DNA of 27,630 nucleotides. It comes from Entamoeba histolytica HM-1:IMSS (Eukaryota; Evosea; Mastigamoebida; Endamoebidae). This document shows positions 1 to 12,200 of this stretch, in pieces. The notes beneath the pieces are model-generated. The model worked only from the letters and a program-made list of their open reading frames with translations, searched no databases and had not been told where the DNA came from. The position numbers and the translations under genes were made by a program. The stretch lies in contig NW_001915075.1 of assembly GCF_000208925.1 (NCBI RefSeq), forward strand, positions 1 through 27,630. The letters run 5' to 3'. Within the stretch, counting starts at the first letter, position 1. The number at the start of each line of letters is the position of its first letter.

Positions 1-561
1 AATCAGTACAACCCAAATGAGATTAAAGACAATAGAATATACAATAACTATGTAATGAGTATTGAAAGTGAAGAAGACGATGATAAAGATTCTACGAGAG
101 TAGAAGCTAGGCTTGCTGAGGAGAAGAAGAGGCTAGAAGAAGAGGAGAAGAGGCTTGCTGAGGAGGATATGAAAGAGAAAGAAGAAATGAAAAAGGAAAT
201 ACAAATAAAAGACCAAACCATAAAAAAACTAACTAAGGATATTATGGCATTAAAGAATAAGCATGAGAAGGAGATAAACACAAAAAACAACGAGTGGGAT
301 AAAAAAATATTCAAATTCGATGGTGAATCTGAAAGGAAAATGTCTGAAGTAAACAATTTAACACAACAATTGCTCTTCCTGAAAGATAAATTATCTAAAT
401 TAGAAAATGAAAATACACAGGAAGAAAAAAAGAAAGATGAGGTAACTTACAATATAACAGACTCATCTGAAACACAAATTGGGAATGACCTCACCCCCAA
501 TGGGGTAGTAGCTGATGAAATATCATCAAGTGAAGATGATCTTCCAAAAAAAGAAAGTTAA
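1..561 (+). pseudogene. LINE-A ORF1, C-terminal part (coiled coil), 5'-partial
   Basis: The frame is open from the first base of the window to a TAA at 559-561, so the protein continues upstream; the ATG at 55 is internal to this frame. About the first 18 residues are N/Y-rich. An acidic patch follows (SEEDDDKD), then a long E/K/R heptad-like coiled coil with repeats of the type RLAEEKKRLEEEEKRLAEE, ending in an acidic S/E-rich tail. EhLINE ORF1 proteins are nucleic-acid-binding proteins with coiled coils, and position directly upstream of the RT supports the same role here. The visible part has no stop, but the copy as a whole is dead because ORF2 is broken. Confidence 0.7.
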
Positions 562-598
562 TGCAGAAATCCATTGAAGAAATGGATATTCAGCATAA

Positions 599-3500
599 GA
601 AGATCACCACATTAGAATTAGACAACCAAAAAAACGGGGGAAGCAAACAGATAGAAAAGAAGAAATTTTAACACTTTATAAATGTTTTGCTTTGAAATTA
701 TTTGAAAGAAAATTAAGAGGTCAACTAAAAGAAGAAATAGTAGAAAGATTAATACAAGAATTTGGAATTAAAGTAAATGATATTAATGAATATAAAGAAA
801 TATTAAAGAAGACATTTAAAATAAAGAATGAAAATAAAAGAGAAATTAATAGAATAATGGAAGAAGAAATAATAAAACATCAATGGAAAGATAATGAATT
901 AAAAGAAATAATAACTAGAATGAACAAGAAAGAAGAAATAGAAGAAGAGGAGGTAATGAAAATAATTAAAGAAGAAGAAATGAAAGAACAAGAAGATGTA
1001 CAATTTATTAATTATTATTCCAATAAGAAGAAAGTACATCAAATAATTAATATTATTAATAAAAATGAAATAATAATCAATACATTAGATGATTATTACC
1101 ACTATATTAAATCAGTAGCTTCCACTATTAACATAATTAATAAAAATAAACAAGAAAGAAGTTGAAAGAAAAGTATAGAAAGAATATTACAATCAAAAAT
1201 ATGTAGATTGAGAGATTTACTCAATAATAACCAATATATGAAATTAAAAAGAATAATACATATTAAGAAATATGATATATATCATATTAAAATAAAAACA
1301 AATGAGCAAATAAACTATTATAAATACCTCCGAAAGATGAAAAGAATAGAAATAGAAGCAAGAAAGAATAATTGGAAAAGAATAAGATTGAATTATAAAA
1401 TGATGAAATATGGAAAAAGGCAACATCTAAATAAGCATAAAGAAGATGAATATCCAGATAATATCTCCACTATTAATTTCTGGAAAGGAATCTATGAAAC
1501 TAACACCAATATAGACTTCCTGAATATTAATTTATATGAAATATTAATTGAAAATAGAATTAATAATAGAATGTCATTAATCACTCCAAATGAACTAGAT
1601 TGTGATATTAAATTTATTGCTAACTGGAAGGCACTGGGAGTTGATAAAATACAATGATTTTTGATTAAATATTTAGAACAACCAATGAAATATTTATTAA
1701 AATTATTTAATGAATGGTTAAACAATCCTAATGAAATACCTCCTCACTTTATTCAAGGAATAACAATATTAATATATAAGAAATGAGATAAATTAGACAA
1801 ACAGAATTACAGACCAATAACTTGCCTAAATTGTCTGTTAAAAGTATATACATCAATATTAAAGATGAAAATAGAAAGCAAATTGATGTTAAATCAAATT
1901 GAAAAACAACTATCATTAAATCAAATTGGATGTAAGAAATACACATATGCATCAAAAGAATGATTATTATACAACATTATAATCCAACAATTATTAATAA
2001 AGAATAAATGGAAGTTGGTAGAAACATATTATGACATCTCCAAAGCATATGACAGCATTAATCATCAATGGATTAAACAATGTTTAATATATTTTAATAT
2101 CCCACGAGTAGTAATTAATAGTATATTATATATTAAATAATACACATCTTAATTTATATTACAGTCAAGAAAGTGTGGGTATAATTAATGTAGAAAGAGG
2201 AATAATACAAGGTGACAGTTTATCTCCACTTTTATTTGTATTATCTATTGACATACTATCTAAACAATTAGATAAACAAATAAACAAATTAAATATCAAA
2301 ATGAATGGAGAAGAAAAACAAGTCCAGTTAAATCACATATTATATATGGACGATTTAAAGATAATGACTAATAGCCTCGATGAAATGGAAAAAGCCCACA
2401 AATTAACTAAAGAAATATTTAATGCAATAGGATTAAAAATTAATGTAGAAAAGAGTGGGATAATGACTAATATTAATAGTCAAATAAATGGTGAATTAGC
2501 TGAACTACCAAGAGTAACTAATGATAACCCTTATAAATATCTTGGTATTGAAATAGGAGATAAAGTAAATATTAATAAATATTGTACAAGAATATTAAAT
2601 GATGTATCTTCTATTTTATCATCATTAAACACTATGAAATATAGCATTCTCAATACAATAAGAAAGATTAATAATGATATAATCTCCAAATTAAGATATG
2701 GATTTAGTATTGTCCCATGGAAACTAGGAGAATTGGAGAAGATAGATAAACAAATAAGAAAAGCATTAATCCACCTCCAATTATACATTAGAAACATTCA
2801 AAAAAGTAGATTATATGTTAAAATAAATGAATTGGGATTATGATTAATGTCAGCAAGAGATGAATGTGGTAAAGAATTATTAAGAATATATTTAAAATAT
2901 AAGTGGAGATCAAACACAGAAATAGGAGAAATGATAGAAGCAATAAAAGAAAATCCAAATGGAATAATTAAAAGAATGAAGAAAGCATTTGGTAAGAAAA
3001 TTAATTTTAATGAATTAATGAATGTAATAGAATTAAATGAAAGAAAGCACAATGTAAAGGAAATATTTGAATGGGTAAATAATGAATTAAATGAAAGATA
3101 TTTAAATGAATGGAAAGAAAAGAAATGTGGTGAATATATAAGATGTGCAAATGGCACTTTCAATGATAAGAAAATAACAGTAGCCACTTGGAGGTCATTA
3201 AATATAAAAGAAATGCATTCATCAAAATAATAAAGATGCAAGAAGGAGTAACTATGACAGGAAATATTAAATCTAAAATACTCCAAAATGATGATTTAAA
3301 ATATTGTAAACATTGCCCTAACACAATAGCATCTATTAGTCATATATTGTTAGGATGTAATGAAAAAGAATCAAATATCAAAATATGATTATGTTTGTAA
3401 ACAAATATTTAAACATATATTAATTATCCATTTTAATGAATTTGATGCTATCGACTTTAATAATCCTCCTAAATGTATTAATAATGATGAAATGGTTATA

Positions 3501-4022
3501 ACTTACAATAAATATTTATTGGTTAATGACAATTCTTTCCATGCTAGAAGATAAGATATATATTATCAAAATATGAAAGAAAAGAAAGGATATATTATAG
3601 ATGTTGTTATATGTCAAAATAATAATTTAGAATTAAATTATATTCACAAAATAAATAAATACAAAGAATTACAAGAGAAATTAAGAAACAATAGAGAATT
3701 AATATATGTAGAAATAATACCTGTTATATTATCAATAAATGGATTAATACATAAAGAATCAGCAAGAAGATTAAAAACACTAAAATTAAAATTAGACTTC
3801 CCCAAAATCCTACGAACAATAATTATCAAAAATATGAAAGACTTAATATTTTACACATTCAATTCTGGCAGCATATTAGAAGAAGAACAATCTAATGCGA
3901 GTATGCTAGAAATGAACTCTATTACATCAATAGAGCATATTGAAGAAACTGAAATAATCACTTCTCAATATGAAGAAAATCCAATTGAGGATATATCCAA
4001 TAATTCACCTTTTTATTCTTAA
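599..4022 (+). pseudogene. LINE-A ORF2 pseudogene: reverse transcriptase plus restriction-like endonuclease
   Basis: ORF2 opens after a TAA at 596-598 with no obvious ATG. It stays in one frame to about 2,137 (in-frame TGA at 1,163, 1,655, 1,784 and 1,961), shifts, runs to about 3,205 (TGA at 2,841), shifts again, shifts near 3,365 and ends with TAA at 4,020-4,022. RT fingers and palm motifs are recognisable, including the catalytic YMDD. The endonuclease knuckle YCKHC...HILLGC is intact. The catalytic PD-X14-D motif has a TAA (3,552-3,554) exactly where the proline should be, while the two aspartates survive (DIYY... and YIID). The N-terminal 200 residues are K/E/I-rich and align with LINE-B ORF2. 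In this family ORF2 performs target-primed reverse transcription; this copy cannot make the whole protein. Confidence 0.88.
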
Positions 4023-4030
4023 AATAACAA

Positions 4031-5209
4031 AAAAATTGAAGAGAAGAAGATTCAATTCTGTTTTATTTTTATTATTTCTTTTTTGTGATTTGAATTTTCA
4101 TGTTTTATCAACATTAATTCTAACAAATAATTTAATAAAGATAATAAATGATAAACAAAAAATACGATAATAAAATAAGAATAAGAAATAAAAGAGAATA
4201 GAAATGATATAATTATTATAAATACATAATAAAAAATCAAATAAAATGAAAATCAAAATGATAAAATTACATTAAATAACAACATAATAGAAGAAATAAT
4301 AAATATTTTAATTGTTAAAATATTTAAGATGAGAAAAACATCAATATTATAAATATTTCTCTTTTGTTCGTTGAAGATAAAATAATAAACAATTTAATCA
4401 TATTTCATTCATTTATTTTGATTATTTAACATCATTATCATCATTCATTCAAATTAATAATTCATGAATGAATAAAAATATAATCATTGTGACTAAATAA
4501 AAATAAAAAAAAAATGGTTAATGTAAATTAAAAATATAATAAATATATTTCAAAAATTAGTGTAAAATTATTTATGCATTTTTTATTCAATCATAACATT
4601 ACAAATTTATTTTTAATAATGTTTGTATTTCAAACCAATAATTAAAAAATTGCCATGTTAAATTATCGATAAATTTATTCATTTATTTTTAAATATTTTC
4701 TATTTCCTTTTAATTCAAAAATACATTTTTTATGTAAAATTAAATAAAAATAATATTAATAGAAAAATTATCTTAAATTACAATAATTAAAATAATGGTT
4801 ATGTAACATTCGATAAAATATTTTATTTTTAAAAATATTTTGTTGTTTTTCATTTAAATAAAATATAATATGATGAATATTTTTAAAAAATGTAAAATTG
4901 TAGTTATTTATTTCAAATGAAAATGAAATGTTTTTTAATAATAAATAAATAACTTCAATTCATCAATTTGATAAATATTTGACATGTTTAATTATTATTT
5001 AAAACGACTATCATCTAACAATCAATCAATGAATATTAAATAAATTAAATTATTTATACTTTGAAATACAAGTTATTGAAATTATATATTGTAAATTCAA
5101 AATGAAAAAGAATGTTTTCAAAGAAAATAATGACACAAAATCAGAAAGTAAAGAAACAAAATAATAATAATGAGAAAGTGATAAATGAGATATAATTATT
5201 ATTAATATG
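4031..5209. other. Intergenic AT-rich DNA, no gene seen
   Basis: Downstream of LINE-A there is about 1.2 kb of low-complexity A/T sequence with short ATTTATT- and AATAAA-like words. No open frame with protein-like composition, no tRNA-like structure and no tandem array was found by eye. The part just after 4,022 may include the 3' UTR of LINE-A. Confidence 0.6.
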
Positions 5210-6090
5210 TGTGTATTACAAGAAACAGAAAGAATATATCTTGAATAAATAGTTGATTATATTAAAAAAAGAACAAAAAGAATTTCAAAGAATTAATATT
5301 ATTTTGAATTTCAACGAATGTTTTCATAAAACAATGAATAAAATAATATGGAATGATTTTTTTCAATATCAGATATTTGGAGACATGTTGGTATCGTGTT
5401 GATTAAATGGTATTATTCTATTCATAAAGAAGTTCTTAAAGAAAAGAAGAAAACAAAAATAGATAAATAACAACAAAATTTGATGGAAATTTTTATTGGA
5501 ATGACTAGAAAATATTCATTTCCAATGTAATTTAATGGGTCAAAAAGTTCATCTTATTATAATAATACACAAAGATAAAATGGAATTGAAGGATGTTGAC
5601 AAGGAAAAGATTATTAACGCCAAATAATGAAGAAGAAATGCAAAAGAGACGCTGCTTATCATAATATTACTGAAGAAAAAGATAAAAAAGATCGAACAAT
5701 TAAACAAGAAAAGCACATCCAAATAAATAAAAATAATGAAATTGCAAAGAAATAAAAGAATGAAATACATAGAAGAAAATAGTTATAATAAATGAGAATT
5801 TGAAAGAACTGAAACTAAATAAATCATTCTTCACTCAAAAAATTAACAACAACAAGAATTGAAATAAATAGAACACAAAATTACCAAAGTGTTTGTGTTT
5901 GTAAAAGAAGGTATTAAATTTATTGACTAAGAAGAACTAGAAAATAATTTATCAGTACTACTCATCATAAAGAAGAAATATTTGAAATAATAATAAGTAT
6001 GTAGAATGATTGAATATCATCAGAGAAACGATACGATTCTATTTCTACAAAACAATTTGATGAAGTAATTAAAAACATTAAATAAACTAA
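5210..6090 (+). pseudogene. Decayed coding sequence of unknown family
   Basis: Protein-like segments occur in several plus-strand frames broken by stops and shifts. One frame near 5,255-5,400 reads KKEQKEFQRINIILNF... and continues through WNDFFQYQIFGDMLVSC. An overlapping frame near 5,370-5,460 reads DIWRHVGIVLIKWYYSIHKE and, after several stops, continues in the same frame into an ATG-started 42-codon ORF at 5,627-5,755 (MKKKCKRDAAYHNIT...). Later pieces are KITKVFVFVKEGIKFID (about 5,880-5,930) and SEKRYDSISTKQFDEVI (about 6,020-6,070). Tryptophans, cysteines and mixed charged/hydrophobic runs stand out from the surrounding simple sequence. I do not recognise the family. A relic of a transposable element or an old gene is inferred, not shown. 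Confidence 0.35.
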
Positions 6091-7296
6091 ATGAATTTTT
6101 ATTTGAATTTATTTTGAATAAATTTATATAATTTATAATAATTTATGTTTTAAATAAACAATAATTTAAATAGAATGAATTATAAATGAATTAATTAATG
6201 TAAGAAATAAGAATGTTAAATGATATTTTATTCAATAAAATATTGATTATTTATCATTAGTTTTGTTTCATCTTGTTTAAACTGAATTATTCTTATTATT
6301 ACTCATGTCATTATTTCATTAATGTTGGGTATTTATTAATTTGAAAATACAACAAAGAATCGTTCTTTAATATTCGGTTTCTTTATTTGTTATTTATTTG
6401 TTTATATATCAAAGGTGACACATCTGAAACACTACACATGAACATTAATACAATTCATATTTTGACTCTGCACGTTATTATTTGGTTATAATGGTGTCTT
6501 TGAACTAGAAATGTATTAGTTAATATTGCAAATAGTTTAACAGTTTATTATAATTGAATATTACTTATTATAATTTAAGAATTGGTATTAAAAAAAGAAA
6601 TTATAAATATATGGAAGTATTAACCAAGAAAAAGGTTCTACTAAAGTGTGGTTAAGAATAAAAGAAAATTAAACATAATATTGTGGTAATGAAATGCTCT
6701 CTTCGCTCTTTCATAAAATAAAAGAAAAATAAGAAAAATGAAATTTATTAAAATTAAGGTAGAAAACAACCAAAGGATTAAAAATAAGGAAATAAGTGAA
6801 GAGGTTTGAGAAGACATAAATAAGAAGAAATAAAAGAAAGAATCGTTTTTCTCATGTCCATAGAAAAACCTAAATGATAAGTTAAACAAAAAGATTACTC
6901 TTTTTTTAAATAGTGAAGAGAAGGAATTAGTCTCCTCTAAACTAGAAAGAATAGATGAAAATTCTATTAACACTTAGTTATCTAATTTTTATTTATTTCA
7001 TATCATTTATCTGGTGTTTTAGATTTATTTATTTTATCTTTTTCTTTTTTATTCTTTTGATCTATTTTATTGAATCTATTGCTTTAAATCTAATTATTTA
7101 TCAATAAAACACGATTTTTCATTTATTTTATTTCATAGTGATGTTAAATGAAATTCTTATTTATACATTCAATAAAATAATTCATCAATATATGAATAAA
7201 TAAAGAAGAAACAATTTTATTATAATATAAATGAAAAAATATTATTTGAAATTAATTAAATGAGTGAAAATAAATTAAGAATGAATAAAAATAATA
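6091..7296. other. AT-rich intergenic DNA
   Basis: Mostly A/T low-complexity DNA. The one protein-like patch is a broken plus-strand frame described separately at 6,738-6,977. The antisense open frame across that patch is hydrophobic because it reads the complement of A-rich DNA, and I do not call it a gene. Short ATTTATTT and AATAAATAA words dominate elsewhere. Confidence 0.5.
6738..6977 (+). pseudogene. Possible gene remnant, 79 codons with three in-frame stops
   Basis: Reading from the ATG at 6,738 to a TAG at 6,975-6,977, the plus frame gives MKFIKIKVENNQRIKNK, then acidic/basic segments, and ends ...SEEKELVSSKLERIDENS followed by INT. It has internal TGA, TAA and TAG codons. The closing stretch reads like a real soluble-protein C-terminus, with D/E/S/L/K mixed and no simple repeat. 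It could be the end of the decayed sequence at 5.2-6.1 kb or an independent relic; K/E-rich chance reading of purine-rich DNA is the main alternative. Confidence 0.2.
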
Positions 7297-7860
7297 GGCA
7301 ACGAAAAAAAGCAAATAATTGACAAAGAAGAGAATGAATGATATAAAAGAATAAAAAGAAAGTAAGAAGTAGAACATGATGAAGAAAGAATAAAAGTAGA
7401 AATATGTGAATATAAAAAGAAAGAACAAATAAAAAAAGCGCAAAATTTAATGATGCAAAATATTTTGAAATAAAAATAAAACAACATTTTATATTATTAT
7501 ATTTGATAATAATTTATATTATATATTAAATCCATCATATTTATTTATTATTTATCTTTCTTTTCTTTTTATTATTTCATATATTAAATTATTATTCATT
7601 CATTTATTATTTATATTTCATTTATTAAATAAAATAAAAATGAAATTGTAAAATATCAATCAATTAAATATTCTTGAATAATAATTTATTAATATTTAAT
7701 AATTGAAATAAAAAATAATAAAGTAACAATAATGATATATTCAATATATTCTTTATTTGATTTGTTCAATATTAGATTATTCTATTTCATTATCATTTCA
7801 TTATTTTATTTCATTTTATTTCATTATTTCATATTCATTTATTATTTGTTTTAAAATCAA
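7297..7860 (+). repeat. AT-rich dispersed repeat, copy 1, left part (interrupted by LINE-B)
   Basis: Starts at GGCAACGAAAAAAAGC and runs to the LINE-B insertion point. It matches 26,175-26,828 almost base for base. The purine-rich block (about 7,297-7,437) shows a few substitutions and lacks roughly 90 bp present in the other copy. The AT-rich block from GCGCAAAATTTAATGATGC (7,438) to about 7,800 shows only two visible substitutions in about 360 bp. No coding capacity is apparent. It may be a non-autonomous element or part of a larger one; neither terminal inverted repeats nor a poly(A) tail is visible. Confidence 0.85.
7842..7860 (+). repeat. Target-site duplication of LINE-B, left copy
   Basis: TTATTTGTTTTAAAATCAA, 19 bp, immediately left of the first LINE base. 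The same 19 bp occur immediately right of the element at 12,639-12,657. The base before each copy differs (a on the left, t on the right), so the duplication is exactly delimited on its 5' side. Confidence 0.9.
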
Positions 7861-9287
7861 AATTGGATATCATTTGCTCCGAAATGCCATGAAGATTTTA
7901 TCAACAAAGTTACTCAACAAGAAATAGAGTTAAAACATATTAGAGACAATAATTATGATAATCAATATCAAAAGAACAATAATCGTAAATTGTTCAATAA
8001 CTACTATAAGAAGTACTATCACCATAATAACACTTTCACCAGAACACCAGAGTACTCAAGTTATTACAGAAAATACTATAACCAAAATTATTATAAGCCT
8101 AGAAGAAGGATTAACAAGTATTGTCATAGAAATGAACGGTTTGGAAGAAGAAAATATAAGAATAAAGGATATTATAAGAAAGGACAATGATGGAAGAATA
8201 AAAGGAAAGAAGAAAACACAAAAACAATACAAAAATGGATGAAAAGATTTGAAGAATTAAGAGACTAGTTAGAGAAAAGTCAGAGACAACAACAAAGGTA
8301 AAAGAAGAAGAAATACCAATGGAAATAGAAGAAAAGAAAGAAGAAATAATACAAGAAAAGAAATTCAAGAGAATAAAGAAAGACAAGAAGAAGAGACAAA
8401 CAATAATAGGAAAGTGTGAAGAAGAAAGAAGAAAAATTTCTAAAGAATTTGAGGAAGAGATAATGAAAATGAAGATAACATTTGAGAAAGAAAAAAAAGA
8501 GTTAGAAATGACGATAAAAAGCAAAGAAGAAATACAAAAACAGAGAAAACAAGAAGAGATAAAGAATAAAGAGAAAAAGAAAAATAAGAAGAAGCTAGAA
8601 AAAGAGAGGAAGAAATAGAAAGACTAAAAAGTACACATGGTATATAAATATATAAAAAAGAAGAAAGAATCAGAACACATAAAGGAAAATTAGAGAAACA
8701 AGAGAAAGAAAAGAAAGAGATAAAAGAAAACAACAAGAAGAGAGAAGAATAAATGAAGAAAACAAAAGAAAAGATAGACAAGCTTAAAGAAGAGATGGAG
8801 AATATTAGAAAGATGAAAGACAAAGAAATAGAAGAAAAAAGGAAAGAAAACATAGAAAAGAAGAAAGAAAAGCAAGGAAAAGGAAGAAGAAATGAAGAAA
8901 AAGGCAGAAGAGAAGAAAGGAATAGAGAACAAATACCTACAAAGAAAAATTGATAAAAGTGTGATAGAAAGTAAAGTAATGAAAGAAAGAAGGAAAACAC
9001 AAATACTAATAAATGGAATAGAAAAAAGAGGAATGGACGTAGAAGAAATACTTAAAGAACAAGAAGAAGAAAATGAAGAAGAAGAAAGAAATTTTCAAAG
9101 ACAAAAGAAGAAAAGAACAAGGATGAAAGAGACGGAACAAGGGACAATTATACGACGAGCATCATCAGGGACAGAAAAGATGAATATAATAGGGAAAGAA
9201 CAGAAGAAGATGACCATAATAGAAGAAGAACAAGAGAAGAAAGAAGAGAAAGAAGTTCAGCAAGGAGAAGAGAAGAAACAGAACTAA
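7861..9287 (+). pseudogene. LINE-B ORF1 pseudogene (basic/Tyr-rich N-terminus, coiled coil)
   Basis: From the first base of the element a frame without a nearby ATG is open to a TGA at 8,188-8,190. It begins NWISFAPKCHEDFINKV and contains a Y/K/N/R-rich stretch such as NNYYKKYYHH and RKYYNQNYYKPRRR, suggestive of RNA binding. Beyond it the sequence continues as E/K/R coiled coil in changing frames (8,319-8,618, 8,753-8,953, 8,892-9,287), ending at TAA 9,285-9,287. Frameshifts fall in A-rich runs. The absence of an initiating ATG suggests a slight 5' truncation or loss of the start. Several open frames on the opposite strand here are complements of purine-rich coiled-coil coding and are not genes. 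Confidence 0.7.
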
Positions 9288-9289
9288 GG

Positions 9290-12200
9290 AAGAAAGAATA
9301 TGTCTGTTATGGAATTAACATAATGAATATTAAAATAAAAATGAAATTAAGAAAAGAAGAAATAAAAAGAATATTAGAAGAATATCATATTGATATTACA
9401 ATCAAAGAATGTATAAAAACAGTTAAAAGAAGTAAAGGGATTAAAAAAGAAAACATAGAATACGTTAATAATAAAGTAGATGACATGATTAAAGAAGAAG
9501 ATAATATAGAAAATGAAAAGATTAGAGAGATTAATAGAAAGAAAAAGAAAAAAAGAGATTGATATAGAATACATAGAAGAGTTAATAAAGAAAAGTAAAA
9601 GAAAAGAAATCAAAGAGTGTATATACATTACATATTATTTCAATAAAGAAATATATGAAGAGATAATAAGATATATAGATGAAAAAATGGGAATGGAAAG
9701 AAGGAGGTATTAAAGAGATACAAGAAGACATTTACCGAATAACATACATAATAAAGAAGTATTTAGAAAACAAATTCATAGGATTTAAGAAAGAATATGG
9801 AGTAGTAATACAAAGCAAGATAAATAAACTAAAAGACATGCTAATAAGAGGAAACTATAAAAAATTAAGAAGGATATTAAGAATAAGAAGAATGATAGAA
9901 GAAAAGATAAGGGGAGAAGTAAATGAAGAAATAAAACAATTAGAATACTTAAAAGAAATGACGAAAAAAGAAGTAGACTTAAACAAAAGTAAAAGAACAA
10001 GAATCTACGGAAACAAAATCATGAGTAATACTGGAAAGAAAGAAACAAGAAACAACATAGGAAGAGAAGAAGAAAAACCAAGTGAAAAAGATACAAAAGA
10101 GTTTTGGAATAAGATATATAACAGAGGAAAAAGAATAAAGAAAGAGAATGAAAGAATAAAAGAGATAAGTGAAGAGAGTAATAGAATGAATTTGAAAAGA
10201 ATAATAATCACAAAAGAAGACATAGAGAATGTGATAACAAGAATACCATCATGGAAAGCACCAGTGATTGACAATATGCATGGATATTAATGGAAAATAT
10301 TAGAGAGTGTTAGAGACAGATTAGTTGTAGTGTTAATGAATGGTTAGACACTCCAAAAAACATTCCAATAGAAATGCTAACAGGAAGAACTATTCTAATA
10401 CACAAAGGAGGATATATCAAAAAGCAGAGAATTATAGACCAATAACATGTCTTAATGTAATAATGAAAATCTTCACTTCAATCATAAAGAGAAAGATAGA
10501 AGAACAACTAGCAAATAATGAAGAGAAATACCAAATTAATAAGAGTCAATAAGTAAATAAGAAAGGAAGTCTAGCAGCAAAAGAAGTAAATATCAACAGT
10601 TTATTAGAAAGAAATGAAAGAGAAGTACAGAAGAAAAGATATTTAGAATCATTCTATGACATTAGAAAAGCATATGATACAGTTAATCATGAATGGTTAG
10701 AAAATGTATTAAGATACTTCAAAATACCATTTCAAATAACTGAATTAATAAACAGTATGAGTAGTAGATGGAGAATAAGAATAGGATATGGATATAAAGA
10801 AGAAATAAGAGAAGTTAAAATAAAGAATGGTATATTACAAGGAGATTCCCTTTCTCCACTCCTATTCATATTACAAATGATTATCATTTCTGATGTTATT
10901 GATAAAATAAATGAGAAATGAATAAAAGTGACACACGTACCGTACATGGATGATATTAAAGTAACAAGTGAAACAAAGAAAGGAATGGAAATGGTGCATA
11001 AAAATATAATAGAAACAATAGAAGTAATAGGAATGGAAGTTAATGTAAATAAAAGTGGAGTAATGAAGAAAGGAAATATAGGAATACAAGATAATATGAA
11101 AGACATTCCAATAGTAGACTCAGAACATCAATATAAGTATTTAGGTGTTTATCAATTTACAAGAAATGATGATGTTGGATGCATAGAAAGAATAAGTAAA
11201 AGTATAGAAGAAGGAATAAAAGAAAACAATAAAGGGAATGACAGTAGTATGAATTATATTAACAGAATTAATACAGAAATAATTCCTAAGTTCACATATA
11301 GTGCATCTGTAGTTAAATTGCCTATAATGAAGCTGATTGAAATAGATAAAATGATAAGGATAGAAGTGAAAGAAAGATTATTGGAGCAGGAATGTGTACG
11401 AGTAGATTATATGTAAACAGAAATAAAATGGGAGATGGATTGAAAAGCATTAGAGATGAATATGCAATTAAATTAATAAGAAGTATTTTATATTACACAT
11501 GGAAAAGAGGAAATAGAATAGGAGACATGATAGGAATAAATGAAAATAAGAATAGAATGTTGAATAGATTGTATAAAGCATGTTGAAAAAAAGAATAAAC
11601 AAAGAAGAATTTAGGAAAATAGTAGAAGAAGAAAGAGGAAAACGGGATAAAAACAGAATAATTAAGTATGTGAGAGAGAAGTTCCAAGAAGATTATATCA
11701 ATAAATGGAGAAACAAGAAAGTAAACAGTGAAATATTGAAAGGATTTGAAGATAAAACGATGGAACAGAAGAAAACAATTAAAGTGTGGAAAGGAATTAA
11801 TGTTATAAGAAAAGCATATATACAAATAAAGAAGATGGAAGAGAAAGCAAGAAATGTAGGAGTAAGGAAAGCATTAATGAAACATGATATGAGATATGCA
11901 ATATGTCCAATATGTAATAAAATAGCAACAATAAATCATATTCTTTTGAACTGTATAGTTACTAAGAAAACACAAATGAATAAACATGATAGAATAGGAG
12001 AATATATATGGAGGAGATTAAAGATTAAATACCAAATATATGAAAACAAAGAAAAGATGAAGATGAGAGAAGAAGAAAATACAAAAAAATAATAATAAGG
12101 AAAGAAGAATTAGGAAAGAACGAAAGAAGAATAGAGAAAGATAAAATACTTATAGTTTGGAATCAAGAAATAGTAAACAGAAGTGAAGGTAAATTTCATA

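Larger units (their letters stand above)
1..4030 (+). mobile_element. LINE-A: decayed R2-type non-LTR retrotransposon (EhLINE-like), 5' end outside the window
   Basis: A non-LTR retrotransposon copy read left to right: a coiled-coil ORF1 part, then an ORF2 with reverse transcriptase (RT) and a C-terminal restriction-like endonuclease. RT landmarks are visible in order: NYRPITCLN near 1,805, YDISKAYDS near 2,030, GIIQGDSLSPLLF near 2,205, YMDD near 2,345 and YKYLGIEI near 2,535. The endonuclease zinc knuckle (CX2C, HX4C) lies at about 3,304-3,357. The frame breaks near 2,137, near 3,205 and near 3,365 and contains several stops. The 5' end lies beyond position 1. The 3' end is placed soon after the ORF2 stop at 4,022 by analogy with LINE-B, whose tail after the last stop is about 40 nt; no target-site duplication could be tested, so the 3' boundary is approximate. 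Confidence 0.9.

Noticed and set aside
6641..6973. Minus-strand 110-codon open frame
   Set aside because: Runs antisense to a plus-strand K/E-rich relic and consists mainly of F/L/I/S; more likely a complement artefact.
8111..9000. Long minus-strand hydrophobic/serine-rich open frames across LINE-B ORF1
   Set aside because: They are the complement of the purine-rich coiled-coil coding strand of the LINE and have no independent support.
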